Shown here one piece after another: positions 47,335 to 55,233 of a stretch of 64,000 nt of DNA. The first letter of the stretch is position 1; the number at the start of each line of letters is the position of its first letter. The translations under genes and the position numbers were made by a program. Under the pieces are notes generated by a model. It was not told the origin of the DNA and ran no database searches. It worked only from the letters and a program-made list of their open reading frames with translations. The DNA is taken from positions 16,282 to 80,281 of the forward strand of contig NZ_JADWDC010000016.1 of the NCBI RefSeq assembly GCF_020640915.1. The letters are read 5' to 3'. This DNA is from Waterburya agarophytonicola KI4. GTDB taxonomy: Bacteria > Cyanobacteriota > Cyanobacteriia > Cyanobacteriales > Xenococcaceae.

Positions 47335-47362
47335 GATTGGTAAATAATAATGTTTGAGATTT

Positions 47363-48310
47363 TTATTTAGAAATAGAAATATTTGTTGAGTTAATCAAAA
47401 AGTCTTCAACATTTGTTTGCCACATTTCTTTATTGACGGTAACTAATAATTGATGACTTGCTTCTGAAAAAACTACTATTTTTTTGGGAGTTTTTATATT
47501 TTGATACAAATTATCTATCTCTTTAATTTCTACTGTTATGTCTTTCCCACCGTGTAAAATTAAAGTTGGGTATTTCACTTTCCTTGCATAGTCAATTGGA
47601 TTATGAGCAAAACCATTGAAACCATGTTGAACGCCACCCCAAAAAACCATTAATTCTGCTATGGGGAAAGTAGGTATATTAGATCTATGTAGCCTGGATT
47701 TAACAGCATTCAAAAGACGAGTGAAAGGAAGTTCCAGAATAATTCCATCTGGAGTTATATTTACTTCAGCGATCGCTTTTAAAATAGCAGCCGTTCCCAT
47801 TGAAATACCATACAAAACTATAGGTTTATTAGTATTTAATGCTTTAACATAATTGAAAACCAATGCTACATCCTTACTTTCTTTTACCCCAATAGTAGTG
47901 ACATTACCACTAGAACTCCCCGAACCTCTAAAATCAACTAACAAAGTTTTATAACCAAGAAAACTAAAAATTTCAGCAGAAGCAATTAAACTACTTTTAC
48001 TACTTCCTTTACCATGAAATAAGATAACTGTTCCTTTAGTTTCTAAACTTGAAGATTCTATCGACCACATCTCTAACCATTCGTTTTGATTAACTTTAAT
48101 TCGTATAGTGTCATACTGTAATTGTAAATCTGTTGGTATTTTGTTATTTATCGGACGAGGAAAGCCAATAAATTTATTATTGTAGCGATAGTTAGTTAAT
48201 ATATATGCACCTAAATATCCAGAAAAATTTATTGCTATAATCCCCAATATTCTAATAAAAAATAGTTTTTTGCGAATATTCGTTTTCAATTTAGATATAA
48301 CCCTCAACAA
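47363..48310 (-). CDS. membrane-anchored alpha/beta hydrolase within the phn cluster
   Basis: A 315-residue protein with a basic N-terminus and one transmembrane helix (about 18-38), then an alpha/beta-hydrolase domain: oxyanion region ILFHGKGSSKSS, DFRGSGSSSG, nucleophile elbow YGISMGTAA (Ser), acid LHGGKDITVE and the final His in SEASHQLLV. Substrate unknown. It lies in line with the phn genes between phnK and phnJ, 28 bp from phnK, but is not a known C-P lyase component. The start is uncertain: only TTG codons (48310) open the frame. It is more AT-rich than the phn genes, suggesting a later insertion. Confidence 0.82.
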   Translation of the reverse strand: MLRVISKLKTNIRKKLFFIRILGIIAINFSGYLGAYILTNYRYNNKFIGFPRPINNKIPTDLQLQYDTIRIKVNQNEWLEMWSIESSSLETKGTVILFHGKGSSKSSLIASAEIFSFLGYKTLLVDFRGSGSSSGNVTTIGVKESKDVALVFNYVKALNTNKPIVLYGISMGTAAILKAIAEVNITPDGIILELPFTRLLNAVKSRLHRSNIPTFPIAELMVFWGGVQHGFNGFAHNPIDYARKVKYPTLILHGGKDITVEIKEIDNLYQNIKTPKKIVVFSEASHQLLVTVNKEMWQTNVEDFLINSTNISISK

Positions 48311-48483
48311 AATAATCGTAAAGCTTCAAATGTATTTTATATTTGGCAAAATTTTGTAATTATTTTACATGAATGGAGAAGAAGAAATCGCATTAAACGA
48401 TATATATCGCTAGGCGGTTATTAAAATAGTTCTTAATAAAAAAATAATTGTCAACTATCCATTATTATGCGAAGAGGTATCTT

Positions 48484-49317
48484 TTAGGGCAATTGTCCAT
48501 TGCAATAGTCTGTATCAGAACAAATCCACATTCTTCCTCCTTCATTATCGGTAACTACTTCATCTAAATAACTATCTGTTGCACCGCAAAACTCACAGGC
48601 TTTGTCTTCCCATTTTTCAACAGTAAAAGGATAATCTTCAAAATCCAAACTTTTAACTTCTGTATAAGGCGGAACAGCATAAATTCTTTTTTCTCTGCCC
48701 GCACCAAATAGTTGTAAAGCAGGATTATTATTCATTTTTAGATTATCAAACCGAGGAATTGGACTTGGTTTCATGAGATATCTTTTATCTACTATTACGG
48801 GATAATCATATGCAGTTGCGATGTGTCCGAATTGGGTAATATCTTCATATAATTTGACGTACATTGAGCCATATTCTTCTAAAGCGTGCATTTTTGCTGC
48901 TTCGGTTCTTGATGGTTCTATTACGAATAAAGGTTCGGGCATGGGAACTTGATAAACTATAGTTTGTCCCTCGGTTAATGGCGTTTCAGGTATGCGATGT
49001 CTGGTTTGAATTAAGGTTGCCTCACTCGTTTTTTCTGTTGTTTTGACACCACAAACCTTCTTGAAAAAACGCCTTATATTTACCGCATTTGTGGTATCAT
49101 CTGCACCTTGATCGATTACTTTTAAAGTATCTTCTTTGCCAATTACTGAAGCTGTCACTTGAATACCTCCAGTACCCCAACCATAAGACATAGGCATTTC
49201 ACGGGAAGAAAAAGGTATTTGATGTCCTGGAATAGCAATAGCTTTTAAAATAGCACGACGGATTGATCGCTTGGTTTGTTCGTCGAGATAGGCGAAGTTA
49301 AATCCTGGTTCTGGCAT
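48484..49317 (-). CDS. phnJ: C-P lyase catalytic subunit PhnJ
   Basis: A 277-residue radical-SAM enzyme that cleaves the carbon-phosphorus bond of ribose-1-phosphonate-5-phosphate. The glycyl-radical region MSYGWGTGGIQVTAS lies at about 44-58. The C-terminal cysteine set CEFCGATDSYL and WICSDTDYC supplies the Fe-S ligands. The N-terminus FNFAYLDEQTKRSIRRAILK is typical. All known catalytic residues appear intact. It follows phnI by 16 bp. Confidence 0.95.
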   Translation of the reverse strand: MPEPGFNFAYLDEQTKRSIRRAILKAIAIPGHQIPFSSREMPMSYGWGTGGIQVTASVIGKEDTLKVIDQGADDTTNAVNIRRFFKKVCGVKTTEKTSEATLIQTRHRIPETPLTEGQTIVYQVPMPEPLFVIEPSRTEAAKMHALEEYGSMYVKLYEDITQFGHIATAYDYPVIVDKRYLMKPSPIPRFDNLKMNNNPALQLFGAGREKRIYAVPPYTEVKSLDFEDYPFTVEKWEDKACEFCGATDSYLDEVVTDNEGGRMWICSDTDYCNGQLP

Positions 49318-49333
49318 AACTAATAATTAGTAA

Positions 49334-50938
49334 TTAATTTGTTTCGTTGAATGTAATAGGATAAATTACTTTACCTTTATATTTATGGCGATCGCTGTTA
49401 AAAAACTTAACCATAAAATATTCATCTCCGACATCAAAAGGTGATTTAATACCATAGTTAATAGCAGGTTTAAATCCAAAACGATTATAAAATTTAGGAT
49501 TGCCTAAAACAATAACCATTGGTATCTGTATTTTTTCTGCTATTTCTAAACCAGTGGTTATTAATAAGCTTCCAATTCCACGATTTTGATATTCTGGTAA
49601 TACCGCTATAGGTGCTAAGGCTAAAACAAGAGTGGTTTCTCGATCTACTAAATCTATGTAGCTAAATATAATATGACCGACAATTTTACTATCTAATTCT
49701 GCTACTAAAGATAGTTCGGGGATATAGCGATCGCTTTTTCTAATTTTCTCAATTAATTCAGCTTCATTCTCTTGACCGAATGCCAAACTATTAAGTTGAA
49801 ATATATTTGAATAGTCTTGAGCTTCTTCTAGACGTATTTTTATATTTTGGTTATCTTTATCCAAACTTCGTTCTTGTCTCATCTGTCGAACTAAATTTAA
49901 TTCCGCCTGAAAATCAATGTAATGAGGTAATTTTAAATGCTGCACAAAACCCTGCGCCTCTACATTATCAGAATGATATAAAACAAACTCTTCATCTTGC
50001 GCTACCCCTTCCATTGATTCGCCATATTCTTTTGCTCTTAAAGCCCGATCTACTAATGCCATTGACATTGCTTTACGTTCGTTATAGCCAAAAGTTAAAC
50101 CGTAACCTCTAGTAAATTGAGGCGGTAAATCTTTGCTACCTTTAAACTGATTTACCATCTGCACTTCAGTTACTTGAATATCGGCGATCGCAATTTCAAA
50201 ACCCAATTCTTCTGGTTCGATAATTACTTCTACTTCGCCTATTCTGATCTCTCCTGCAAAGGGATGGTTTTTACCATATCCTCGCTGAGTTGAGTACGCT
50301 AAACCTAATAAGAAGCCTTCATCAGCACGGGCTAAATTTTGCAGTCTGGCATCTCGATCTGTAGGGGTGTTTAATGATTGTCTGGTGATATCGAATGGTT
50401 CTTTATCTGGTTCAGTAATATCTTTTTCTGGTTGAATTAATTGTTCTTGATTTAGGGTGTCAATTGTTCTGGGTGTGGGCAAACAGCCGTTTGCCCCGAC
50501 AATTTCTGGTGTAATATATTCGTTATCTTCTGCTGCTAATTTGAAATCTAATAAACGATGAATATAATCATAAGTTGCCCCTAACTTTTGTCCCCCTGGT
50601 ATATCTTTAAAAATAGAAGATACACGCCGTTGTACCTGCATCTTTTCCGTATCAATGGGTTTGCTGTAATAAAGCCTCGGCAATGTGGTGCGATATGCCC
50701 TCAATAAAAAGATCGCCTCAACTAAATCTCCCCAAGATTGTTTAATTGCTAAAGCTGCTAAATCTTCATCGTATAAGCTACCTTCAGCCATTACGCGATT
50801 AACAGCTAAAGCGAACTGTTGTTTGATTTGTTCAAGAGATAATTCGGGGATATGTTTGTCTCCCCGACGCATTGCTTGTAATAGAGCCTCGGCATTTTGT
50901 ATTGCTTTTTCGCCACCTTTTACTGCTACGTAAGCCAT
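49334..50938 (-). CDS. phnI: PhnI fused to a C-terminal GNAT acetyltransferase
   Basis: A 534-residue protein. Residues 1-360 are PhnI (MAYVAVKGGEKAIQNAE; YGKNHPFAGEIRIGEVEV; GLTFGYNERKAMSMALVDRA; ending LKLPHYIDFQAELNLVRQM), the nucleosidase-like subunit that swaps adenine of ATP for phosphonate. After a linker, residues ~368-534 are a complete YhbS-like GNAT domain (LAPIAVLPEYQNRGIGSLLI acetyl-CoA loop; NPKFYNRFGFKPA). E. coli PhnI ends at ~354, so the GNAT part is an added module, perhaps replacing the separate aminoalkylphosphonate N-acetyltransferase PhnO. The ATG at 50938 is chosen because the PhnI family N-terminus starts there. Confidence 0.93.
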   Translation of the reverse strand: MAYVAVKGGEKAIQNAEALLQAMRRGDKHIPELSLEQIKQQFALAVNRVMAEGSLYDEDLAALAIKQSWGDLVEAIFLLRAYRTTLPRLYYSKPIDTEKMQVQRRVSSIFKDIPGGQKLGATYDYIHRLLDFKLAAEDNEYITPEIVGANGCLPTPRTIDTLNQEQLIQPEKDITEPDKEPFDITRQSLNTPTDRDARLQNLARADEGFLLGLAYSTQRGYGKNHPFAGEIRIGEVEVIIEPEELGFEIAIADIQVTEVQMVNQFKGSKDLPPQFTRGYGLTFGYNERKAMSMALVDRALRAKEYGESMEGVAQDEEFVLYHSDNVEAQGFVQHLKLPHYIDFQAELNLVRQMRQERSLDKDNQNIKIRLEEAQDYSNIFQLNSLAFGQENEAELIEKIRKSDRYIPELSLVAELDSKIVGHIIFSYIDLVDRETTLVLALAPIAVLPEYQNRGIGSLLITTGLEIAEKIQIPMVIVLGNPKFYNRFGFKPAINYGIKSPFDVGDEYFMVKFFNSDRHKYKGKVIYPITFNETN

Positions 50939-50949
50939 GATTTTAATTG

Positions 50950-50970
50950 ACAATGGATAATGGACAATGG
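50950..50970. repeat. heptamer repeat of the ACAATGG type
   Basis: Three tandem 7-mers, ACAATGG, ATAATGG, ACAATGG, lie between phnI and phnH. Related degenerate copies recur in many spacers of the 46-62 kb region. Confidence 0.7.
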
Positions 50971-50975
50971 ACAAA

Positions 50976-51566
50976 TTAAATAATTTTTGAAGTTCGGGGT
51001 AAACCAATTACTCCGTTATAGAAAAGGAAATATACATCTACTCCTAAGGGGTAAGAATCATATTTTTTTTGCCATTGTTGCCAAAAGCTATCTGGTAAAT
51101 TAATTGGCATGGTAATTTGTCCGTTTATTCCCGCACCTGATAATGTTGGGAACTTATCTGATAGGGGAGAAAATACTTGCCCCCCTATCATAATTAATAG
51201 TGTGGTGGAATCTTCAGGATATATTGGTGTTCCCTGTTTGAATTGGGAGAAACCTGGCATATTATCTATGTCCCAAATAACAGCAAAGTCAGTTTGCTGG
51301 GTATCTTCGGTAAAACTACATCCTGTATGAAACAACAGCCAGCTTTTTATCTCTTCACCTAATCCTGGTTGCAACCATACTTTAGTTTCTAGATCGAATA
51401 AAGTCAGACAAGTAGCAGCACAAGCAATATTTAATCCCCTTGGTGGAGTTAATTGTGCGGTAATTTGGTTTATTGTTCCAGGGCGAGATAAGGCATAGAG
51501 CAACACTTTAAATGTACTTTGAGAATCGTGGATTAAATCTTCAAAACCTGGAAGTTCAACGATCAT
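50976..51566 (-). CDS. phnH: C-P lyase subunit PhnH
   Basis: A 196-residue subunit of the PhnGHIJ core. Family features: PGFEDLIHDSQSTFKVLLYALSRPG at the N-terminus, ACAATCLTLFDLETKVWLQ, PGAGI-like LSGAGINGQITMPINLP, and a late YPLGVDVYFLFYNGVIGLPRTS. PhnH is a PLP-transferase fold without cofactor and is thought to be structural. It is 35 bp downstream of phnG. Confidence 0.93.
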   Translation of the reverse strand: MIVELPGFEDLIHDSQSTFKVLLYALSRPGTINQITAQLTPPRGLNIACAATCLTLFDLETKVWLQPGLGEEIKSWLLFHTGCSFTEDTQQTDFAVIWDIDNMPGFSQFKQGTPIYPEDSTTLLIMIGGQVFSPLSDKFPTLSGAGINGQITMPINLPDSFWQQWQKKYDSYPLGVDVYFLFYNGVIGLPRTSKII

Positions 51567-51601
51567 TGTGAATTATCCATTATTAATTGTTAATTAAGAA
51601 C

Positions 51602-52042
51602 TTACTCTCCCCGCAACATAGTAAAAAACTCTACTTTGGTTGCTTCGGTTTGACGCTGTTGTTTTTGTTGACGATCGCTTAATTTTGCTTGCAAAGGCTG
51701 TATTACTAGTTCTTGTACTCGTTTGTACCATTCTTTTTGCTGCAACAAACCATCACACACAGCAGCTAATTCTGCGTGGCGTTTGGATCTCCCTCCCACA
51801 TATCCAAAGCCTTTAATATCTTCCATTTTGATCACGCAACGAGTCACCGTCATTTCTCCTAAGTTAAACGCCTCTCCCGTACCTCCTGCCCTACCTCTAA
51901 CCATCGCCAAACCGATTTCTGATTGACGCAGAAATGTATATTTAGGCAATTTTCCTAATGTTTGAACCTGTTGTTCTAGATCGACTGGGGAAGATTTCGC
52001 TAAGATTGCCATCCATGTTTGTCTTGCTGTTGACGGACTCAT
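51602..52042 (-). CDS. phnG: C-P lyase subunit PhnG
   Basis: A 146-residue subunit, first gene of the leftward phn operon. The start TARQTWMAILAKS matches PhnG, as do RQSEIGLAMVRGRAGGTGEAF, GFGYVGGRSKRHAELAAVCD and the terminal VEFFTMLRGE. PhnG with PhnH and PhnI catalyses transfer of ribose triphosphate to phosphonate. TTAA-type repeats at 11-bp intervals begin 4 bp before the start codon and a palindrome lies about 47-62 bp before it. Confidence 0.93.
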   Translation of the reverse strand: MSPSTARQTWMAILAKSSPVDLEQQVQTLGKLPKYTFLRQSEIGLAMVRGRAGGTGEAFNLGEMTVTRCVIKMEDIKGFGYVGGRSKRHAELAAVCDGLLQQKEWYKRVQELVIQPLQAKLSDRQQKQQRQTEATKVEFFTMLRGE

Positions 52043-52045
52043 TTT

Positions 52046-52086
52046 CTTAACTCGCTGTTAATTTAAAGTTGAACTGCTGTTAAAAT
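52046..52086. promoter_or_regulatory. candidate Pho box in the phnG/phnF divergent region
   Basis: CTTAA, GTTAA, GTTGA and GTTAA begin at 52046, 52057, 52068 and 52079, exactly 11 bp apart. On the minus strand the units read TTTAACAG, TTCAACTT, ATTAACAG, close to the cyanobacterial Pho-box consensus. The exact period matches PhoB/SphR binding. Confidence 0.5.
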
Positions 52087-52088
52087 TT

Positions 52089-52104
52089 ATCTAGACATCT
52101 AGAT
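52089..52104. promoter_or_regulatory. candidate PhnF operator (16-bp palindrome)
   Basis: ATCTAGACATCTAGAT is a near-perfect inverted repeat with only the central CA/TG not symmetric. GntR/HutC regulators such as PhnF bind short palindromes near their own operon. It lies next to the candidate Pho box and upstream of both phnG and the phnF side. Confidence 0.5.
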
Positions 52105-52152
52105 TAATATTTAATTTACAGTAGATGGGAATAAATAACAAATAGTAAAGAT

Positions 52153-52215
52153 AAGAAGTAAGAGGTAAGAGGTAAGAGGTAAGAGGTAAGAGGTAAGAGG
52201 TAAGAGGTGAAAGGT
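52153..52215. repeat. tandem AAGAGGT heptamer array
   Basis: Seven perfect copies of AAGAGGT (52160-52208), with one imperfect copy on each side. The last copies supply a Shine-Dalgarno-like AAGAGG at good spacing from the ATG at 52216. Inverted related heptamers follow the gene at 52593-52627. Confidence 0.92.
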
Positions 52216-52590
52216 ATGGATCGAGTTAAAATTTCTATTCAAGAACGTACCGAAAATTTTGCTATTAGAATTGTCAAGGCTTATTGCCAAATAAAAAACG
52301 ATAGTCACTTCGATGATGCAATCATGGTACTTGCTAAACAACTTTTAAGAAGTGGAACAAGTATCGGAGCAAATGTAGCTGAAGCGAAATATGCTCAATC
52401 AAATAAAGATTTTATTCACAAATACTCAATAGCACTTAAAGAAGCGAGTGAAAGTAGATACTGGATTCAACTAATGATTAAATCTGAAATTATCCCAGTA
52501 CAAAAAATGAAATTAATGCTCGAAGAAGTAACAAATATCATCAACATACTAACGAGCATTATCAAAAAACTAAAAGCGAAAGAGAGATAA
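52216..52590 (+). CDS. four-helix-bundle protein (23S rRNA intervening-sequence protein family)
   Basis: A 124-residue helical protein of the four-helix-bundle/S23 family: FAIRIVKAYCQI, LAKQLLRSGTSIGANVAEAKYAQSNKDFIHKYSIALKEASES (positions about 35-75), RYWIQLMIKSEII and a final ILTSIIKKLKAK. The motif SGTSIGANVAEA is the family hallmark. Its function is uncertain; some relatives are encoded within 23S rRNA insertions. The ATG at 52216 follows a heptamer array that provides many ribosome-site-like AAGAGG sequences. The gene is wedged between the phn control elements and phnF and flanked by inverted heptamer arrays, so it looks like an inserted cassette. Confidence 0.88.
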   Translation: MDRVKISIQERTENFAIRIVKAYCQIKNDSHFDDAIMVLAKQLLRSGTSIGANVAEAKYAQSNKDFIHKYSIALKEASESRYWIQLMIKSEIIPVQKMKLMLEEVTNIINILTSIIKKLKAKER

Positions 52591-52592
52591 TC

Positions 52593-52627
52593 TCTTAACT
52601 TTTACCTTTTACCTTTTACCTCTTACT
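52593..52627. repeat. inverted heptamer array (TTTTACC) after the four-helix-bundle gene
   Basis: Three perfect TTTTACC units (52600-52620) flanked by TCTTAAC and TCTTACT. The reverse complement, GGTAAAA, is a one-step variant of the upstream AAGAGGT array, so the two arrays form an inverted pair around the gene. Confidence 0.85.
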
Positions 52628-52637
52628 TTTGCCCCAA

Positions 52638-53375
52638 ATGAACAAACCGATATACACACGAATAGCCAATGAGTTGAGGACAAATATTGAAGAAGCCGTC
52701 TATCAATCTGGAGATAAGTTACCGACGGAAAAAAACTTATCAGAGAGGTTTAACGTGAATCGTCATACCATTAGAAATGCGATCGCTTTACTCAAAGATG
52801 AAGGATTGATTAGAGTAGATCGAGGAAGAGGGATGTTTGTGGCGAAAACTCCAATTAAATATCCTATCGGCGAAAGAGTAAGATACAACGAAAGTTTAGA
52901 AGCCCAGGGAATAAAAGCTAGTTACGAAAAATTAAAAGCTGTAGAAATACCCAGTGATAAAGCGATCGCTGATGCTTTGAAAATAGACCTAGGCGCACCA
53001 GTAGTTTTAATCGAAAGAGTAGGCTTAGCAAACGATCGCCCGATTAGTATTGGCAGTAGTTATTTTCCCAGCGAATTATTTCCAGATCTGATTAAATTTT
53101 GGGAAAATTATAGATCGATTTCTAAATTGCTCAAAGAAATATACGATCGCGATCATATACGCCGTTCGACTACAGTTTGCGCCCGTATTGTTAGAGAAGC
53201 AGATGCCAGACTGTTACAAATCCCTGCAAATCAGCCAATTTTATTAGCTCAATCAATAAATTGCGATGCGCTCCGCGCTGGCGTAGCCAATCGTGACGAG
53301 AAAATTGTCGAATATGGCGTAACCAGATTCAGTGGTGAAATGATGGAATTAGTCTTTAGAACAATTAAAAATTGA
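52638..53375 (+). CDS. phnF: GntR/HutC-family transcriptional regulator PhnF
   Basis: A 245-residue regulator with an N-terminal winged helix (PIYTRIANELRTNIEEAVYQ; GDKLPTEKNLSERFNVNRHTIRNAI; GLIRVDRGRGMFVA) and a C-terminal UTRA ligand domain (about 75-245; IERVGLANDRPISIGSSYFP; EYGVTRFSGEMMELVF). It probably represses the phn genes through the palindrome at 52089-52104. Residues around 210-219 (NCDALRAGVAN) are encoded by a palindromic dispersed repeat inserted in frame (53263-53293), in a loop between two strands. The ATG at 52638 is used; a TTG lies 9 bp earlier. Confidence 0.92.
   Translation: MNKPIYTRIANELRTNIEEAVYQSGDKLPTEKNLSERFNVNRHTIRNAIALLKDEGLIRVDRGRGMFVAKTPIKYPIGERVRYNESLEAQGIKASYEKLKAVEIPSDKAIADALKIDLGAPVVLIERVGLANDRPISIGSSYFPSELFPDLIKFWENYRSISKLLKEIYDRDHIRRSTTVCARIVREADARLLQIPANQPILLAQSINCDALRAGVANRDEKIVEYGVTRFSGEMMELVFRTIKN
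53263..53293. repeat. palindromic dispersed repeat inside phnF
   Basis: A GC-rich 31-bp element containing GCGCTCCGCGC and TGGCGTAGCCA mini-palindromes, in a low-GC gene. It resembles short palindromic repeats common in filamentous cyanobacteria. It keeps the phnF frame open and adds about ten residues. Confidence 0.65.
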
Positions 53376-53503
53376 TCGCTTAACTCAAGGCTAAACTACC
53401 CTTAATCTAGATTGGACAGAAGTTATTTTAAACTGCAAGTTAATCCTATTTTGAAAATTGATAGTTGTCCATTTTCAATTATTAATTGTCTATTAATAAA
53501 ACC

Positions 53504-54646
53504 ATGCAGGAAAAAATCTACACAAACTATCGCTTGCTTCTACCCAACGAAGAAATATTAGGTACGATCGCCATCAAAGATGGAATTATTACTGATATCC
53601 AGGGGGGAGTAGTCTCCCAAGGAAAAAATGGCGATGGTAATTATCTTTTACCAGGTTTAATTGAACTCCATACCGATAACCTCGAAAAGTGTATTTCTCC
53701 GCGTCCTAAAGTCAGGTTTCCCTTAGAATTGGCAGCAGTCAACCATGACAAAGACTTAATCAGTTCGGGTATAACTACGGTGTGTGATGCGATCGCTATT
53801 GGAGATGTAACGCCAAAAGATGATTCTCTACGCATCAATCACTATGCAGCAATGATTGATACCGTGGCAGAGGGACAGGCTGCGGGTAGGTTTAGTACGG
53901 ATCACCTGCTACATCTACGTTGTGAACTAGGTTACGAACATCTCTACGAGATTATCGAACCCTATGCAGAACACCCGTTGTTAGCAATGATTTCCTTGAT
54001 GGATCATACTCCTGGTCAACGTCAATTTGTTAAAATTCATAAATACAAAGAATATTATATCGGCAAGCATGGCGTATCCGAAGCGAAGATGGACGAGTTT
54101 ATTGCTACGCGATTAGATAACCAACACAAACACGCCGTAGAAAACCGTCTGGCTTTAGTTGAATTAAGCCAGAAAAAAAATATTTCTCTAGCCAGTCATG
54201 ACGATGCTACGGTAGATCATGTCCGAGAAGCGATCTCCGAAGGAGTAGTCTTAGCAGAGTTTCCCACTACTTTTGATGCAGCAAAAGAAGCTCACAACAA
54301 TGGTTTATTAGTACTAATGGGTGCGCCAAATGTAGTCTTAGGTGGTTCTCATTCAGGCAATGTGTCGGCAATGGAGTTAGTAGAATTAGATTTAGTAGAT
54401 ATTATCTCTTCTGATTATGTACCCAGGAGCTTATTACACTCGGCATTTATTATTAGTAGAACAGCCAATAAAGCATTGTACGAAGTAATCAAATATATTA
54501 CCCTAAATCCAGCCAAAGCTATTAATTTAGATAATCAAATTGGCAGTTTAGAAGTAGGTAAAAAAGCCGACTTTATTACCGTACATAACGATGATGTAGT
54601 TCCTATGATTAGGTCAGTTTATAAACAAGGCGATCGCGTAGCTTAG
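53504..54646 (+). CDS. phnM: phosphonate triphosphate diphosphatase PhnM
   Basis: A 380-residue amidohydrolase-superfamily enzyme that removes pyrophosphate from ribose-1-phosphonate-5-triphosphate before PhnJ acts. Features: LLPGLIELHTDNLEKCISPRP (metal site HxD), AVNHDKDLISSGITTVCDAI, LMDHTPGQRQFV, SHDDATVDHV and the terminal GSLEVGKKADFITVH. The ATG at 53504 is chosen over an upstream TTG. It runs with phnF and away from phnG-L, so the pathway is split over two divergent transcripts. Confidence 0.94.
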   Translation: MQEKIYTNYRLLLPNEEILGTIAIKDGIITDIQGGVVSQGKNGDGNYLLPGLIELHTDNLEKCISPRPKVRFPLELAAVNHDKDLISSGITTVCDAIAIGDVTPKDDSLRINHYAAMIDTVAEGQAAGRFSTDHLLHLRCELGYEHLYEIIEPYAEHPLLAMISLMDHTPGQRQFVKIHKYKEYYIGKHGVSEAKMDEFIATRLDNQHKHAVENRLALVELSQKKNISLASHDDATVDHVREAISEGVVLAEFPTTFDAAKEAHNNGLLVLMGAPNVVLGGSHSGNVSAMELVELDLVDIISSDYVPRSLLHSAFIISRTANKALYEVIKYITLNPAKAINLDNQIGSLEVGKKADFITVHNDDVVPMIRSVYKQGDRVA

Positions 54647-54663
54647 TTAGGAGTAATTATCCA

Positions 54664-55233
54664 TTGTCCATTGCTAATTGTTATGGGTCGCGTAGTCCTT
54701 TAGGGTCATTTATTATTTATGCTTGTCCAGTAGGGGAATTGAATAAGCAAATAGAGAAGTATTTCGATCTAAGTCGCGAATTGTATGGGGCAAATTCAGC
54801 CCATAAATATATGCCTCATTGTACTCTCACAGGATTTTTCAATGCCAAATTAGATTTAATTCCTGTTTATCTAGAAGCTTTGGATAGAGCATATATTGAA
54901 GCCAAAAACAATCATTTTTTAGAAATAGAAATCGAGCAATTGACCTTTAAAGAAAATTGGTATGGTTTGGAATTGCAGTGCGATCGTCTCAAGCAATTAA
55001 TTGCTAACTTTGCTCAAACAGAAACTCTTGCAAAATATTTTGACAAATTGAGATTAAAAGATTGGTTACATCTTAGTTTGGCTTATGATTTTAACTCCGA
55101 ACACGAAACTCAATTAAAGCAATTGGCAATAGAGACGATCGATATAAAAGCAAATGTAAATTGGGAATTACGTTTCTATCAAAAAAATCCCGATTGGTCT
55201 TGGAAATGCCTTCAATCTTGGGCAATTAATTAG
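54664..55233 (+). CDS. 2H phosphoesterase (LigT-like) in the phn cluster
   Basis: A protein of up to 189 residues with the two HxT/S motifs of 2H phosphoesterases: MPHCTLTGFF (about 57-66) and WLHLSLAYDF (about 138-147). These enzymes open cyclic phosphodiesters or ligate RNA ends. PhnP, which opens 5-phosphoribosyl 1,2-cyclic phosphate made by PhnJ, is absent here, so this protein is a good candidate to replace it (inference). The start is uncertain: the only in-frame start seen is TTG 54664, while an out-of-frame ATG at 54683 stops after six codons. It lies 17 bp after phnM. Confidence 0.82.
   Translation: MSIANCYGSRSPLGSFIIYACPVGELNKQIEKYFDLSRELYGANSAHKYMPHCTLTGFFNAKLDLIPVYLEALDRAYIEAKNNHFLEIEIEQLTFKENWYGLELQCDRLKQLIANFAQTETLAKYFDKLRLKDWLHLSLAYDFNSEHETQLKQLAIETIDIKANVNWELRFYQKNPDWSWKCLQSWAIN

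Noticed and set aside
52153..52215. Considered as a CRISPR-like array
   Set aside because: The units are contiguous 7-mers without spacers, and no cas genes are present.
54683..54703. ATG considered as the start of the 2H phosphoesterase
   Set aside because: It is out of frame and stops after six codons.
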